NCBI GenBank assembly: GCA_038380795.1
Contig: CM076259.1
Span: 69,841,741-69,905,740 of the forward strand
Length of the DNA: 64,000 nucleotides
Direction: 5' to 3'
Origin: Pyrocephalus nanus
Lineage: Eukaryota; Chordata; Aves; Passeriformes; Tyrannidae
Positions 26,301 to 38,173 of this stretch are shown here, one piece after another. Within the stretch, counting starts at the first letter, position 1. Every line of letters starts with the position of its first letter. Made by a program: the position numbers and the translations under genes. Below the pieces are notes generated by a model, which made no database searches, was not told the DNA's origin, and saw only the letters and a program-made list of their open reading frames with translations.

Positions 26301-27639
26301 TCCTTTGAGAGACATGAGGAAAAAAACCTACGAGAAACAGTTACTGTGAGGTGATTCAGCATTTGGCAAGATTTACATAGACTTGTAAATCCTGCTTGTT
26401 TGAATGAAGACAGAACTTTTCTTCTAGCCCTGTAGATGAGTGAGACGATAGGACAGAAACAGAATAAACCATCCTATGATTCTTTCAATTTTTGGTGCAA
26501 ACAGTCATACTTTCTTTAGTATTTTGCTATGAAAATCTTTTCTTCCATATGACTTGAATCAATGTGGCATATGATTTTTATGGGTCTAATTAGCGTACTA
26601 TTATGGCTGAGCAGAGAGCAGGCTGCATGATTTGGATCTAAATTTCTATTCTGAGTATCTATGTGTTTGTTCTAAGAAAAGCACAGCAGGCAAGTGTCTT
26701 CTTATATCAGTATTTATAGTAGCAAACTTTTGTTTAATGACAATCCTTTGTATGGGGTAATACTACTTCACAGTTATTCTGTATTTACACCCATGGCATC
26801 AGAAAACAGCCAGAGCACCTCTGTCACCTGCTCCTCAACGAAAAACTGTACCCCCATACTGTACTCTTTCTACACAGGTGTGATTTTGAAGATACAGCAA
26901 ATCTGACAATCACTGAGGCTCAGGTAGGATGGTGTTTTAAATTGAAAAAAACCTGTCAAAACAAGCTATGGGAAATCCAGGAACATATTTAATTTTAAAA
27001 GGTAATTAATACTAAAGTTGACTGTGAAGCAAAAACGTTAAAATTCCTCGTGCATGGAAAACAGAAGTATGAAATATTTTCAGAGGGTAAAGCATAGGGG
27101 ATAGATGATCTTCACGGTAAAAGTAAGTGTAGGACCTACTCTGGTGACATTGCTGATAAAAAGTGAAAAACATTATTTTTATGAGAATGAAAACACTAAT
27201 CTAGGAATATCTTTCCACTTTATAGCTGTCATGAAGCAAGAGGAAGTCAATTTTGCTAATGGAATGTGTGTCCTTGGATGCTACAGCACATGGTAGGCCT
27301 ACTGTAACACTCTTGGAGTGCATATGAAGCTTTTGGATGATCTCAGATTGGAGAAGAAATTGAATAAGGCTGCTTAATTAAGCACTTTTTTTTATTTTAT
27401 TTTTATTTTTTTTTTAGCTAGGACATAATTTAGGGGTTTGGAGGTTGTTTGTTTGTTTGTTTTTGTTTGGTTTTTTTATTGTTATTTTTTACTTCTTGAT
27501 AAAATTTTTTCCTTTTTTGCCCATCCTTAAGAATGAGAAAATGTTTAAAATCTGCCCTTGAGAATACCTCACAGTCATAATTCTCAGGTCAGCATATCAT
27601 CAAGAATGCAGTATCTAACATTTTCAAGCTAATTTTCAA
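23331..27639. other. AT-rich noncoding sequence
   Basis: A 110-codon plus-strand frame at 25085-25417 is preceded by a pyrimidine-rich tract, but it is lysine- and asparagine-rich, has no recognisable domain and no donor-like end, so I do not call it a gene. An A-run of 14 lies near 24744 and a T/A-rich run near 27385-27480. No repeat family identified. Confidence 0.5.
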
Positions 27640-27925
27640 TGTCCTGCAGACACCCACAACCTTGGATATTCCTTTCCAGCTTCCCCCTGGGCCCACTTCA
27701 CCCAGCCCACACCCCAGAACACCATGTCACCTCCCAGAACTGTCAGCCCCTGCCCCAGTCATGCCACAGCAGGGCTGATCTCCTGCTCCCACAGTGCTGC
27801 CCTGCCTGGCCATGCCCATGCCCAGCTCTCCCATCTGCAGGCCATGTCCTAGCCTGGTCTCAGTCTGTCCCTGCCCCCAGGGAGACGTCTGATGCCCTGC
27901 TCCTGGTCAGGGTGGTGGGACCTTG
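27640..27925. other. GC-rich island of unknown origin
   Basis: About 285 bp rich in CC, CAGCCC and CTGCCC words stand out from AT-rich flanks. A 108-codon plus-strand frame is Pro-, Ser- and Cys-rich, as expected from base composition. I recognise no element and see no inverted repeats or poly-A tail at its edges. Confidence 0.45.
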
Positions 27926-28352
27926 TTTTCTTTCATCTTTCACAAGTTCCCTTCTTCTTTTTTAAATTACCAGTTATGTAGTTCAGTCAGTCATGTTTGT
28001 ATTACATATATGGATAAAAAAGGTTGGCATGGGGGAGGAAAGACAAAAAATAGGCAATTTATGCCAAAACAATTTTTTTTAAATTACATTAAAGCTATTA
28101 ATTGTTCATAACTTGCACTGAGAGTTAGAAGTATTTACAGACTATTACAAATGTCCTTAACTTCAAAAAAAGTGTAGAGACAGTCATTGTACAATTCAAA
28201 GGTTTCCCTCTTTTTTTCCCACTATTTCCTCTGTAGAAAAAAAGTTTAAAAAGGAATAGAGAGCCTTCACTTTTTCCTGAAATTTCAAAGAGATCCAGAA
28301 ACAGAAATTACTTTAATTTTTAACAGAGACTTCTGAGAAGTTTAGTTCTTGA

Positions 28353-28384
28353 CACAGGAAATACACTTCACAGGAAATACACTT
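28353..28384. repeat. 16-bp tandem duplication
   Basis: CACAGGAAATACACTT occurs twice head to tail (28353-28368 and 28369-28384) without mismatch. Confidence 0.9.
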
Positions 28385-29247
28385 TACAGTTTGGTCAATA
28401 TGTCTGTCATTTCCAGTCATAGAAATTATAACCAGAATTAACCTTGAGAGCCATATAAGTGATTCCTTTACTCTCAAATTAACTATGTTCAAAATGTTCC
28501 TACCAAATATTTGTCAAATCTGTCATTAATAACCTCCTGTAATGGAAATGTGGTTTTGTTTTTTTTTCCCCTTTGGACACTAAGAATAAATTACTCCCTT
28601 CTTCTTTGCAAACAACAATCCTTATTCATACTAACTATGACCTTAGTCTTCTATAGATTAAACAGTCCTCATACCTACAGTCATTCTTTGTAGGTCATGT
28701 TTCCTGTACTTCTGCATGTTTTTGTTACATGCTCTCTGGTTTATGAGCAAAGAGTAACTTTTTTTTCCCTTTCAGTCTTATAAGCAACACTCCTGTTTAT
28801 GCAGTTCAGCACTTGTCCCCCTTTCTCCTGCACATGGACATTTTCTGTTCTATTTTTGGATTAGAAACTGTCAAAGACACACTAAAGAACCCTGCTCAAA
28901 ACTGTCTGTCATTTTGATGGTTAACCTCTGATTTAGACAGTTTGTAGAGATTTCCATCAAGCTTTACTCCCACTCTATCACTTTGTTTTGTGCCATGTGT
29001 CCTAAGAGTTATTTTAAGGCTACCTGAGCCAATGTTAAAAGTTAGAAAGAGAGAGTGAGTTATTCTTCTCATTACCCATAGGACCTATTTTGTATTGGGT
29101 TTTTTTCAAGTTGCATTGCTCTGAAGAGATTTGTTCTTAACACTGTCTTTTATTTTCCAAAGACTATAAATAGGTCAGCTGATGATTTTCTTTTTCCAGT
29201 ACACTTCTGGGAACTAAGATTACACTACATGATCAGGAAGTTTGTTC

Positions 29248-29283
29248 CCTCTCTCTCTCTCTCTCTACCTCTGTCTCTCTCTC
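29248..29283. repeat. (CT)n microsatellite
   Basis: A CT dinucleotide run interrupted by ACCTCTG near 29266-29272. It is a likely length polymorphism. Confidence 0.9.
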
Positions 29284-30454
29284 AGCATCCTCTCCCATTT
29301 TTTAAAGCTGCACACTACGTTCTTCCTATTCTGCTCTGAAAATCTCAGCTGTCCTACAACACTTTAATAGGTAAGAGCACAGCACTTTGCCATTCCTTAA
29401 AAAGATATTTTCTTCCTCCAGGTGAATTTCATTATATTTAGTAGTTTGAAGGGAGCCAGTTGTTACTGTATGAACAACAATGTTAAAAATGGGGAGTGGG
29501 GAATGCCTCCACAACTCATTTGAATATTGTGCATAACTCTTGGATAATCTTGAATCTTAACTGAAGTTGGGAACCAAGGTGAGATTTTGCAACCTCAGAA
29601 AAGCTTTCCCTTTCCCTATTCAGTGAGTACACAAGAGCCAGGGGAAACTTGAGGTCACTGAATTCACAGTGCAGTGGGAGCTGTGAGCCAGAGCTGGTGA
29701 GCCAGCGCTGGGAACATCTGAGAGGAATGGTACTGCTCATCAGCCAGCTTGCCTCTGGGGTGCAATTTCACAATTAGCTACAGTCTGCTTAAACCACACT
29801 GATGTGAAAAGGGATAATTCAGTCCTGCCCCTGTGTGTCTTTGGAGAGCAAGGGCAGGACTTCTCTTTTAGAAAAAGTGTGATCTTGTGATGATGTGAAC
29901 TGACTAAACCAAAGAGTAAGAAACTGAGGCTCTCAAACTACTGTTTTCCACTTGAATAATAGTGAAATAATTCTTTCTGAGTTTCTCTAGAAATGTTGTA
30001 TGCAAACATCTCTCCTTCTCCCTTCCTCTTAGACACTGATAAGGCAAACAGCTGCATGCTATCACACCTGGATACATATTAATGCTCATACGTTAACTTA
30101 GCAATGTGAGGATGGCTGGTGCACTCGCATCAGCAAAAAGCTTTCTGAAGATGAAATACTATTAGCTACTAGAGGAGAAGGTCATGACTTTGTTGTTACA
30201 TCAAAAAACAGAGATGCCCACTTAGTTAACAGATATGTTCTCCAGATTTAGTTTGTTATGTGTTTAGTCTATTAAATCGTGTACATGATGATGTGTACAT
30301 TTGAAGGGTGATGAAACCCTTGTCTGGTATGAATTTGTGCAAGAAAAAGCAAAGACAAATTAATAATTCCTTTAATATGTAGCAGAATAAATGATAGTAG
30401 CAGAATATGTGCTAGCTAAGCCAGTATCGTTTTCCTTTCTGAAATAAATGTACC

Positions 30455-31040
30455 AGAATAAACACTTGGGCCACTCAGCTGGAAAGCAGATTTGCAGAAA
30501 AGGACAAGGGAGTCCTATTGGATACCAAATTAAAAATCAAACAGCATTGTACCCCTAGGGCAAAGTAGACAAGTGCTATCCTTAGGCAAAGAACTGTCAG
30601 CATGTTGAGGGAGATGATTCTTACCCTTGTCACTGGTAAGACCACACCTGGAGTCCTGTGTCCAGTTCTGGACTCCCCAGTACAGCAAGATATGGCCCTG
30701 CTGACAAAACAATCCAATGAAAGGCCACAGAAATGATGAAGGGGCTTTTCCTGTGAGGAAAGGCTGAAATATGTGAGACTATTTAACCTACAGAGAAAAA
30801 GGCTTGGGGAGATTTTCTCAATATGTAGAAATACCTGAAGGACGGATCTAAAGAAGGCAGAATCAGGCTCTTCTCAGGTGTTCCCAGTGACAGGACAAGA
30901 GGCAATGGGCACAAGCCAAGGTGCAGAAGGTTCCATCAGAATAGTAGAAAACCTTTACTGTGAGAGTGATCAATTACTGGCACAGGTTTCCGAAGCAGGT
31001 CGGAGAGTCTCCATCCTTGGAGTATTTTCTTGTATGTACC
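30455..31040 (+). mobile_element. CR1 LINE fragment, post-RT region to near the 3' end
   Basis: About 585 bp follow the plus-strand CR1 order: a TTTGCAGAAAAGGACAAGGG segment, then GTCACTGGTAAGACCACACC, CCTGTGTCCAGTTCTGGACT, CCCAGTACAGCAAGATATGG, and the GTTCCCAGTGACAGGACAAG segment. It ends in the GGTTTCCGAAGCAGGTCGG region, short of the 3' tail. Many substitutions indicate an old copy. Minus-strand frames of 60-80 codons here are antisense artefacts. Confidence 0.9.
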
Positions 31041-33309
31041 AGTATGAAGAAAAGGAAAACCGTGAAGCCACAGGAATTGTTTGTGAAGAACGAGTTACTC
31101 TAAAGTGACTTAGTGTTAATTAAGTTCTTCAGCTTCTGATACTGAAAGTTAGCTTTCGTTAAAGAGACCCTAATATTTTATGTACAGCTTTCAAAATAGT
31201 TCTGCTCAATTTCAATTTATTTAAATAAACTATAGCAAGTCCTCAAATGCCATCTCAAATATTTGACTTGTTTTAGTTGGAAACAAAGGTTCACAGATAT
31301 GCCAGGTATTCATCAACGAGAACACAAACCAAAGTTGGGCACTGCAACCCAGCTCAGAAGAGGTGATGATTGGGGGGGTTTCACCACTTTTTTTTAGGTC
31401 TCACGGCTGTGCTGTTTGCAAGGTAGGTCCACTAGATGGCACACTGTGCTTCAAAATAGTAATTTTTTTACAGTTTATATTACAAGATTTTAACAACTTA
31501 AAGCATTGCATTTTAAAGACTTAGAGCAGCAGAAAGAAGATACACATAATATAACCAGCCATTAATGAATCAAATGTAGAAAACATTAAGTTGTCACTAT
31601 TGCTAAAATTTACAGAGATACACAGACACAGAATGATTGGAACTGTACCACTTTAGTACTGAGAAAGTGTCACTGAACTCAGTACAGTAAGAATTATACC
31701 ATTCTAATGCTGCAGAAATTACAAAGATTTCTTAGCAAAATTCTTGCAATGGCCTGTTTAGACATCAATAATTTATCATTAAATAAAAATTACATGTAAA
31801 AACCAAGGAACGTGAAATTCTTCTACTTGAACTACACTGAAACTTCATTCTGTTGTATTTACGGACTCCTTAAATTGTGTTCCACTGTTTTGTAATTCTA
31901 TGGTACAGAAGTAAGAGCTAGAAAATTGAGTTTCATTTGTAAGCTCTCAGTTAAATCAAGGTGATACTTTGCTTTCCCAGTACATCTAAATGTAAAATTT
32001 TGTTTTCTTATAAGCTTGAAGCCCAAATTACTACTCTTTAAAAGTTTGATATTTAAGTTATGTAGTTATTGCTGTAAAAATTGCTAACATAATTCCTGAG
32101 TCATTACTTTACAGATAGTTTCAGCATGTGTTCCAGATAACAGCCAGAGATAATGGAAACACTCATCCAAACAGGAACACTCATACTAGGAGGATTCTTC
32201 AACCCAGTAGGGAAGTAACTGAATAAACTATAACAAAGGGTAAGAAGGACAAGGCTAAATCAAACTCTTGAGGTAGGAAGACCAGGATGATGAAAGTCTG
32301 AACAGGCATGATAGAACAATGCAAGAAAAAAAAAAAAAAAAAAGAAGGGAAAAATTTCTAAGGGATATAAAAGATTGAATGAAGTTTTGTGGGACCTTGA
32401 AGAAGCCTAAGGAATGAAAAATTAAAATTTAATTTAGAAGCAAAAAAAAACCCCAAACCCAAAAAACTCTTTCATAAAGAGCTTAGCTTGATATGGAGTC
32501 AATCTTCTTCAAAGTTCCTCTTAATTTACAGGGTTAGCTCAGAAAGGGAGTTTCCAGTTAATCCTAACCATTCTTAAAATCCCAGAACTCTTCTTTTCCA
32601 TTTCCTTTTCTTTGTTATTATGGTACTACATGTAATGTCAATTTATTTTAGTTCAATTTCACTCATGTAAAACAAAAATTCAAGGGAAATCAAAATATCT
32701 GTCATACTTGGTCTTCTCTGCTCAGAGGAGATTTTTAAGTGAGACACTCTTTTAAAGAGTAACTTCTTAAAAAAAAAATAATTTCCCCTTTCTGTCTTCA
32801 AAAAATATCCAAATGTTCAATACATGGATTTCTATATGAAATGTAGTGGCTATTCTGGAGCAACAGCAACAAAGTCTGGCCTTGCAAATGCAATCAAAAC
32901 TTGAGGATCAAAACTTGGTGTTGGTCCTCTGTTCTGCCACATTCAGTAATGGATACTTGAAAGCTGGACCGAGCTTTAGTCTCATTTTATATTTCCAGTG
33001 GCTTCAGTAACTTTACACAGATTTTATTGAAATCAACATTCATGGAAGTCTGATTCTGAAAGTGAGTGGGAATTACATGATTCTAGTTCTATTTCAGCTT
33101 TAGAAAAAATTAACTAAGCTAATCTTAAAAATAATTGGAAAAATCCATAGAGGTCATGATTAAGCTTGCATAGAAAAAAAATCTAGGTTCTGAATGAGTC
33201 TCAAATAAACGGTCTGAAATATGAATCACTTGATACTGCATATGTTTTAGGGGTCTTGTACAGGTTTAAAAGTAAACTTATGGGAGAAATGAATCCAGCT
33301 CCAGGGAGA
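31041..33309. other. AT-rich noncoding sequence
   Basis: No open frame of interest apart from the tail of a frame starting inside the CR1. An A-run of 18 is listed separately. Around 32890-33100 a TTACACAGATTTTATTGAAA segment and its surroundings recall old amniote SINE/LINE remnants, but the similarity is too weak to call. Confidence 0.5.
32326..32343. repeat. Poly-A run, 18 bases
   Basis: Uninterrupted A-run with no recognisable retroposed sequence upstream. Confidence 0.9.
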
Positions 33310-34005
33310 TTATAAATTAGAGTTACAATTTACTAAAAATAAATTACAACAGATGCCACAATACAGAGAAAAACTGGTTTTAACCCACAGAAATAGGTGT
33401 ATAACCCAGCACCCAAGGACAAGAACAAAACAGTATTCCTTGGCCCCTGTGCTGAGCACCATGTGGCCCCCCTGAGTGCATAGCAAAAGGAAAAGAAAAC
33501 CTGTTGGTCCAGACAATGGTGGCAGTTCTGTTGATGTAATTATCACAGTCTTGTCAAGAGTGGCAGTGACAGTCCTATTGGAGTTCTGATCCTCCTCTCA
33601 ATCCGACGAGTAGTACCAGAAGTTCCAAACCCCAAAGATTATATATGCTCAGGTTCAGGTGGGACTGTCCAGTACCTCTTCCAGGCCAGGGAGTTTCACA
33701 GTGGGTGATTTAACTCTGTGAGTCGTGGAATATTTTTGGAGTCTTTGTAGTCTGGGTGTTGCAGTTGCCTATTATGCCAGTCCAGTACAATCCATTAACA
33801 GAGGTATGAAGGCTGGGTATGAAGGTGTTAATTCCTCCCCAAAGGGGAGTTATCACAGCTGAGTCATTAGCTGTGCCCTGGGCAGCTGCTGTAAATGATC
33901 CATTATTAATAATCCATCAGAAATTACATGGAAGGTGTAGAATATGCAGTTTTGGTTATACCCACATAGTAATAAACTGGTCCTGGCCCCTGTAAATAGG
34001 ACAGA
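33310..34005 (-). mobile_element. Probable avian ERV solo LTR
   Basis: The block resembles a bird LTR read on the minus strand: CAGAACTGCCACCATTGTCT, a segment with GCTCAGCACAGGGG, GGGTGCTGGGTTATACACC, and near the 3' end TTCTCTGTATTGTGGCATC. The plus-strand stretch 33640-33960, with segments such as GAGTCATTAGCTGTGCCCTG, appears to belong to the same unit. Orientation and family are from memory, and no flanking target duplication was found. Confidence 0.6.
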
Positions 34006-34340
34006 TGTATAGAACTACTTTTCTTTTGATCTTACTTTCTGTGATTTATGATTTATAATTAGTGGAAATATCTTGTTGGGAAATACAAAAGTCACTTCTT
34101 TCTGCACAAACACCTAGGTATTCAGGTATAGGTGCTACTGAACATGAGTTTTAATTTTATAGTAAATGACACCACAACATCTTGATGTTTTCAATGTTTA
34201 TATTTTGGTTTCTGTTTTTATTAGGAGTTTCTGAGTTCAGTAGTCTGATGGAGGCAAGGCTGCTGCAGCTCCCACTTACCAGTCCAGCTGGAAGAGAAGC
34301 TGAGCACACCTTCCCAGTAGGGCCACATGCAAACACACAT

Positions 34341-34446
34341 ATAGAATCATAAAATCATAGAATATCCTGAGTTGGAAGGGTCTGACAAGTACCATAAAAG
34401 TTCAGCTCCTGGCCCAGCACAGGAAAGCCCCAAGAATCACACCATG
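34341..34446 (-). mobile_element. CR1 LINE 3' end
   Basis: On the plus strand it opens with ATAGAATCATAAAATCATAG, the reverse of the CR1 tail, followed by AATATCCTGAGTTGGAAGGG and CAGCTCCTGGCCCAGCACAG, ending near CACACCATG. About 105 bp remain. Confidence 0.92.
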
Positions 34447-35015
34447 TAGAATACATATATATGTGTTTACATACCTGGCCACAAGGATCAATATAGACAG
34501 AAGACATAGCATTCACACAAATGTGAATGACACCGATGTCCTCATTATCTTTGTCTCTCTGGCTGATTGAGGCAAAGGCTAGCAACTGACCTCAAACACT
34601 CAGTCTACTCAGTAGATGACCCCTGGATACCCTAGTTTTCAGTTACCTCATGTGCAGACACGCACACACATATACACACACGGACAGGTTTCTCAGGTGA
34701 TCCCACTAGATCTTGCTGGGTCTGCAAAGCAGTCAGAAAATAGTCATAGAGTTTAATGAGGAGTGTAATAACTGGGCACACTAGCACAGTGCAGGGATCA
34801 GGTGCAGGACATGGCCATTCAAGTGCACAGATCAGCATCTGTTTACATGACTGACCCCTCTTATTCTGTTCGCCCTCTATTTTTATGTTTATTTCTCTCC
34901 AAATCACCTTGATACCTTGCTTTCTGAGCTTTGATCCTTCCCCTAATGTTTCATACTAAGTCTAGGGGAATCCAAAAATGCTGCTGCCTTGCACCCCAAC
35001 ATTAGCCGTGTAGCA
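34447..35015. other. Noncoding sequence, unclear
   Basis: Contains a minus-strand frame of 91 codons (34632-34907) without recognisable domains and an alternating CA-rich stretch near 34665-34685. It may be a continuation of the decayed region to its right, but the evidence is weak. Confidence 0.35.
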
Positions 35016-38000
35016 CTAGATAGTAATACCACTCAGTTGGCAAGGCGATCTGAAGAGCCACTCCTCTGACTCATAGTGATAAGTTTTCCTCCCAGCCCAT
35101 GAGGCCGAGGTTTTTCTTGAACGTCTGGGAAATGAGCCAGGGCAGTGACTTCTCTCCTTGATTAGAATATTGCTGGTTTTCCTCTGCAATCCTTGTTGTT
35201 TGTGGATTCTTCTTGAACCTTTAGTCACATAACCTAACAGTTTCAAAATTGTTCTTCCCTTAAGGAAGCAATAAAAATATATTAAACTGTTTAGAACCAA
35301 ATATCCTGTTTTCAGCACATCTGGAATAGTGTGCACTGAATGTGTGCATGAGGGGAAAAAAACCTATCAAACCACAACAGTTTATATATTTTAAGATCCC
35401 TGACTGCTCTTCTATTCCAGTCTCTTGAAATCTGTATTCATTCAGCATTCCAGTCAGGATAGATTTTTATTGCAAACACCGACTACAATCTCTTTCAACT
35501 ATTCCTTAGGTAATAAAATTTTCTACATTCAATCTTGATAGTAATGGGTTCTAATTTAACCATTTAAGAGTAAAGCTGCATTTTCTTTATACTGCTTTAT
35601 GGAGTCCAGTATATTTAGCAAGCTCCATCTTTTTATATGCACTATAGTCTCCAGAGTATTTTAGACTTTATGAGATCAGCAGACGTTAAATGTTCACAGT
35701 CTCCTAGCATTTTATTACACTGGGTCCATTTCCTAAGGCGATTTCTCCATTTGCCACTGATCTGTTGTTCATTGAACAGTAAAGAAGTAGTCTTATTGCA
35801 CCTTGAAGTGTGTAAATGCTGCTTTAGTGATTGCAGAATGGATATCCTTGGTTGAATTGCCAAGGAAATTGAAATCCCACTGGTCAGCAGGTCCTTTTCT
35901 TAAATCAAGGGCTTTCCTGCTCTTTTGGAATTGCTTTTCACCTTGATCATGGCACTTTGTATATCTTTCCTCTGAATATACATTCCTCTGTATGTGCTTT
36001 CTCATGTCTCTTCCAAAGGCAGAAATAATTTCAGAAATACACCTGAAACTTGCTTTACAGACCTTCAAAGGCATCTGGTTGTCTCCCTATATTCCACTGG
36101 GAATTTTATGAAGCTCGATAACTAACATCAAATTTTTGGCATAACAGATTTCTAAGTTCAGCAGATTGGTTCACAGCCGGCATTAGTATTTTACAGTCTT
36201 CAAACCCTGTGCTTTCTCCAATATTCTAATAAATATACATGTTTTCCCACAAACAATGAAAGAATGTATAAATAAATAAAAATCCTAGCAAATGCAGGCT
36301 TAGGAAAAAACCACCTTCCATTTTGTGTATCTTTTCACTTGTAACATACTTCCAATTATTGTCTGTCTCTGATGAATTACAGTCTTGCATCTTTCACCTC
36401 CTCATGCTGTATTGAGCCACAACTTACAGTTGTGAAAAAAATAGTGTAGCAAACAGGATGCATTGTTGTCTGCCAGTATCTCCTATTCTTTATTACTACA
36501 GCAAGAGTTCATTCTCGAACAAGTTAATAAAACTTCAGAGGCTCTCTCACTTGACTTATTGATCTTTTAACCATATGGAAATTCATTATATATTAATCCA
36601 TTCAGGAAGACAATCTGTTTTATTTTGGTAACTACTTCTTTGACTAAATCAGCTGAGATTCAGCTGGAAACTTGTCTATAATTTTCATTCAAATCTGAAA
36701 ATTCTCTTTTGTGTGCTGCTACTAGACAATCCATATGTTGATATCCCTTTGCTTATCCATAATAACACATTTGAAAGCTCATTTTCTTCATTCAGTTAAA
36801 AACTTCTTTGAGTATGGGTGCAAGAAAAGTCTGTGACAACTACCGTGTTGGTGGACCATTCTACAGCCTGGAGCTAAGTGGCCTAGCATATGTGACATCC
36901 ACGTACATAAATTCTTAAAAGAGCATGGTCACTTACTTGCCACAGGCCTTGGCAAGGAGTGTTTCCCATAAGTTTTTCTACCTACTTTCAGGCAAAATTC
37001 TTTAGCACAACATCCAAGATACTATTTGTCTGCCTGCCAGCTTTCTCCTGTGACTGTGAGGTGGCAAACCTGGAAGTGCAAGGTTGGGTTATTCTTTCAT
37101 CAATGTCCAGTGGATCATCACTGCATTCTGCCCCTTGAACAGACTCTCCTGTTAAATCACTCCATCTGTCATGTTCCATAAGTTTTCATCCCTCCAGCCT
37201 TTGCACACCCAGAGCACAATTTTATAAGGTCGTCATCTACCTAGAGCAAGCTTCACTACTTTTGTCACAAAATTTTACCAAGTGGCACCTTGTAGCTTAC
37301 CCTAGGAAAAGACAAATTAAAAAAAAAAAAAAAAATCTATTCTCCTCACATGAGCTGTCTTTGTCTCTCCTTGCTGAACTTTGGCACTTCTTAAAAAAGC
37401 TGTTTTCTTGATGAGGAGGAAGATGGTCAGGTCACATGAATATGCAGCTGTTTACAGAATCAATTTTGTGCAAAAGATAATGGCTCCCATGTTTACCACT
37501 GCTGTCCCACATATGTTCTGAAGGTGGCACACAGTGAGACACTTCATTACTATTCAGAATATTCACTTGTACTTCTGCTTTGTCATCAGTAGTTGCCATA
37601 ATCTATAGAGACTGTCTATGGAAAATACGACCACAGCACATTTCTTGTTTTTTGACAGGATAAGACAAGGATGGGTTTGCTTGCAGGGACAATACTGGAG
37701 GACAATGAAAAGGTAGAATATCTTCCTATTTGTTTTTTGCCTATCAAGTACATCATTTTGCCTACTGCAGTCCCCTAAATTATGTCCATATGTTGTTTGG
37801 GAAAATGAGAGTTGAAATGGGCCCAAACCATGACAGAAAGTGCCATCATTCAGCAGCACAGAGAGTGATATCCCAGAACCAAGAACATATTGCCAAGAAT
37901 TGGTAGTGTATATCTAGCCTCTTTAACCAGAAGAGACTCAGATTTCTCACTCTTAGATGTGACCAAGTATTTTTTTTTTAGTGGCTGCATCATGGACCAT

Positions 38001-38040
38001 GATTTTTTCATCACTGTTATTAGATTTTTGTAAAATGAAG
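35016..38040 (-). pseudogene. Coding-like, decayed minus-strand region, gene not identified
   Basis: Read on the minus strand, this 3-kb stretch is unusually rich in protein-like segments interrupted by stops and frameshifts. From the N-terminal side these include NNSDEKIMVHDAATKK near 38030, the frame at 37563-37859, the segment SEHMWDSSGKHGSHYLL near 37500, the frame at 36988-37179 (DRWSDLTGESVQGAECSDD), ADLVKEVVTKIKQIVF near 36640, FEDCKILMPAVNQSAEL near 36190, the frame at 35793-36074, and the Arg/Ser-rich frame at 35016-35336. An A-run of nine near 37972 coincides with one apparent frame change. A strong splice-acceptor-like signal (T-run, then CCTAG) faces 37301. I do not recognise the protein; composition alone could mislead, and it could be part of an unknown mobile element. 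Confidence 0.3.
37319..37336. repeat. Poly-A run, 18 bases
   Basis: On the minus strand this is a T-run followed by AATTTGTCTTTTCCTAG, which would serve as a polypyrimidine tract and 3' splice site. It could equally be a homopolymer expansion. Confidence 0.85.
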
Positions 38041-38173
38041 CACGGCAGTGGAAATTGAAAACAGATTGTTTGTTATTATGTTTCTATCAATAAACATACA
38101 CATGCAAAAGTGGTAATAAGTGCTAAATGTGGTATGTTATTCATTATCTAGCATTACTATGTGTTTCTTTTCA

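Larger units (their letters stand above)
27926..30454. other. AT-rich noncoding sequence with small repeats
   Basis: No frame above 74 codons and no mobile element recognised. It includes a 16-bp direct duplication and a CT microsatellite, listed separately. Confidence 0.5.

Noticed and set aside
27639..27965. 108-codon plus-strand frame
   Set aside because: Its Pro/Ser/Cys content follows from GC-rich sequence; no domain or conserved motif is visible.
30475..30717. Minus-strand frames of 80 and 60 codons
   Set aside because: Antisense to a plus-strand CR1.
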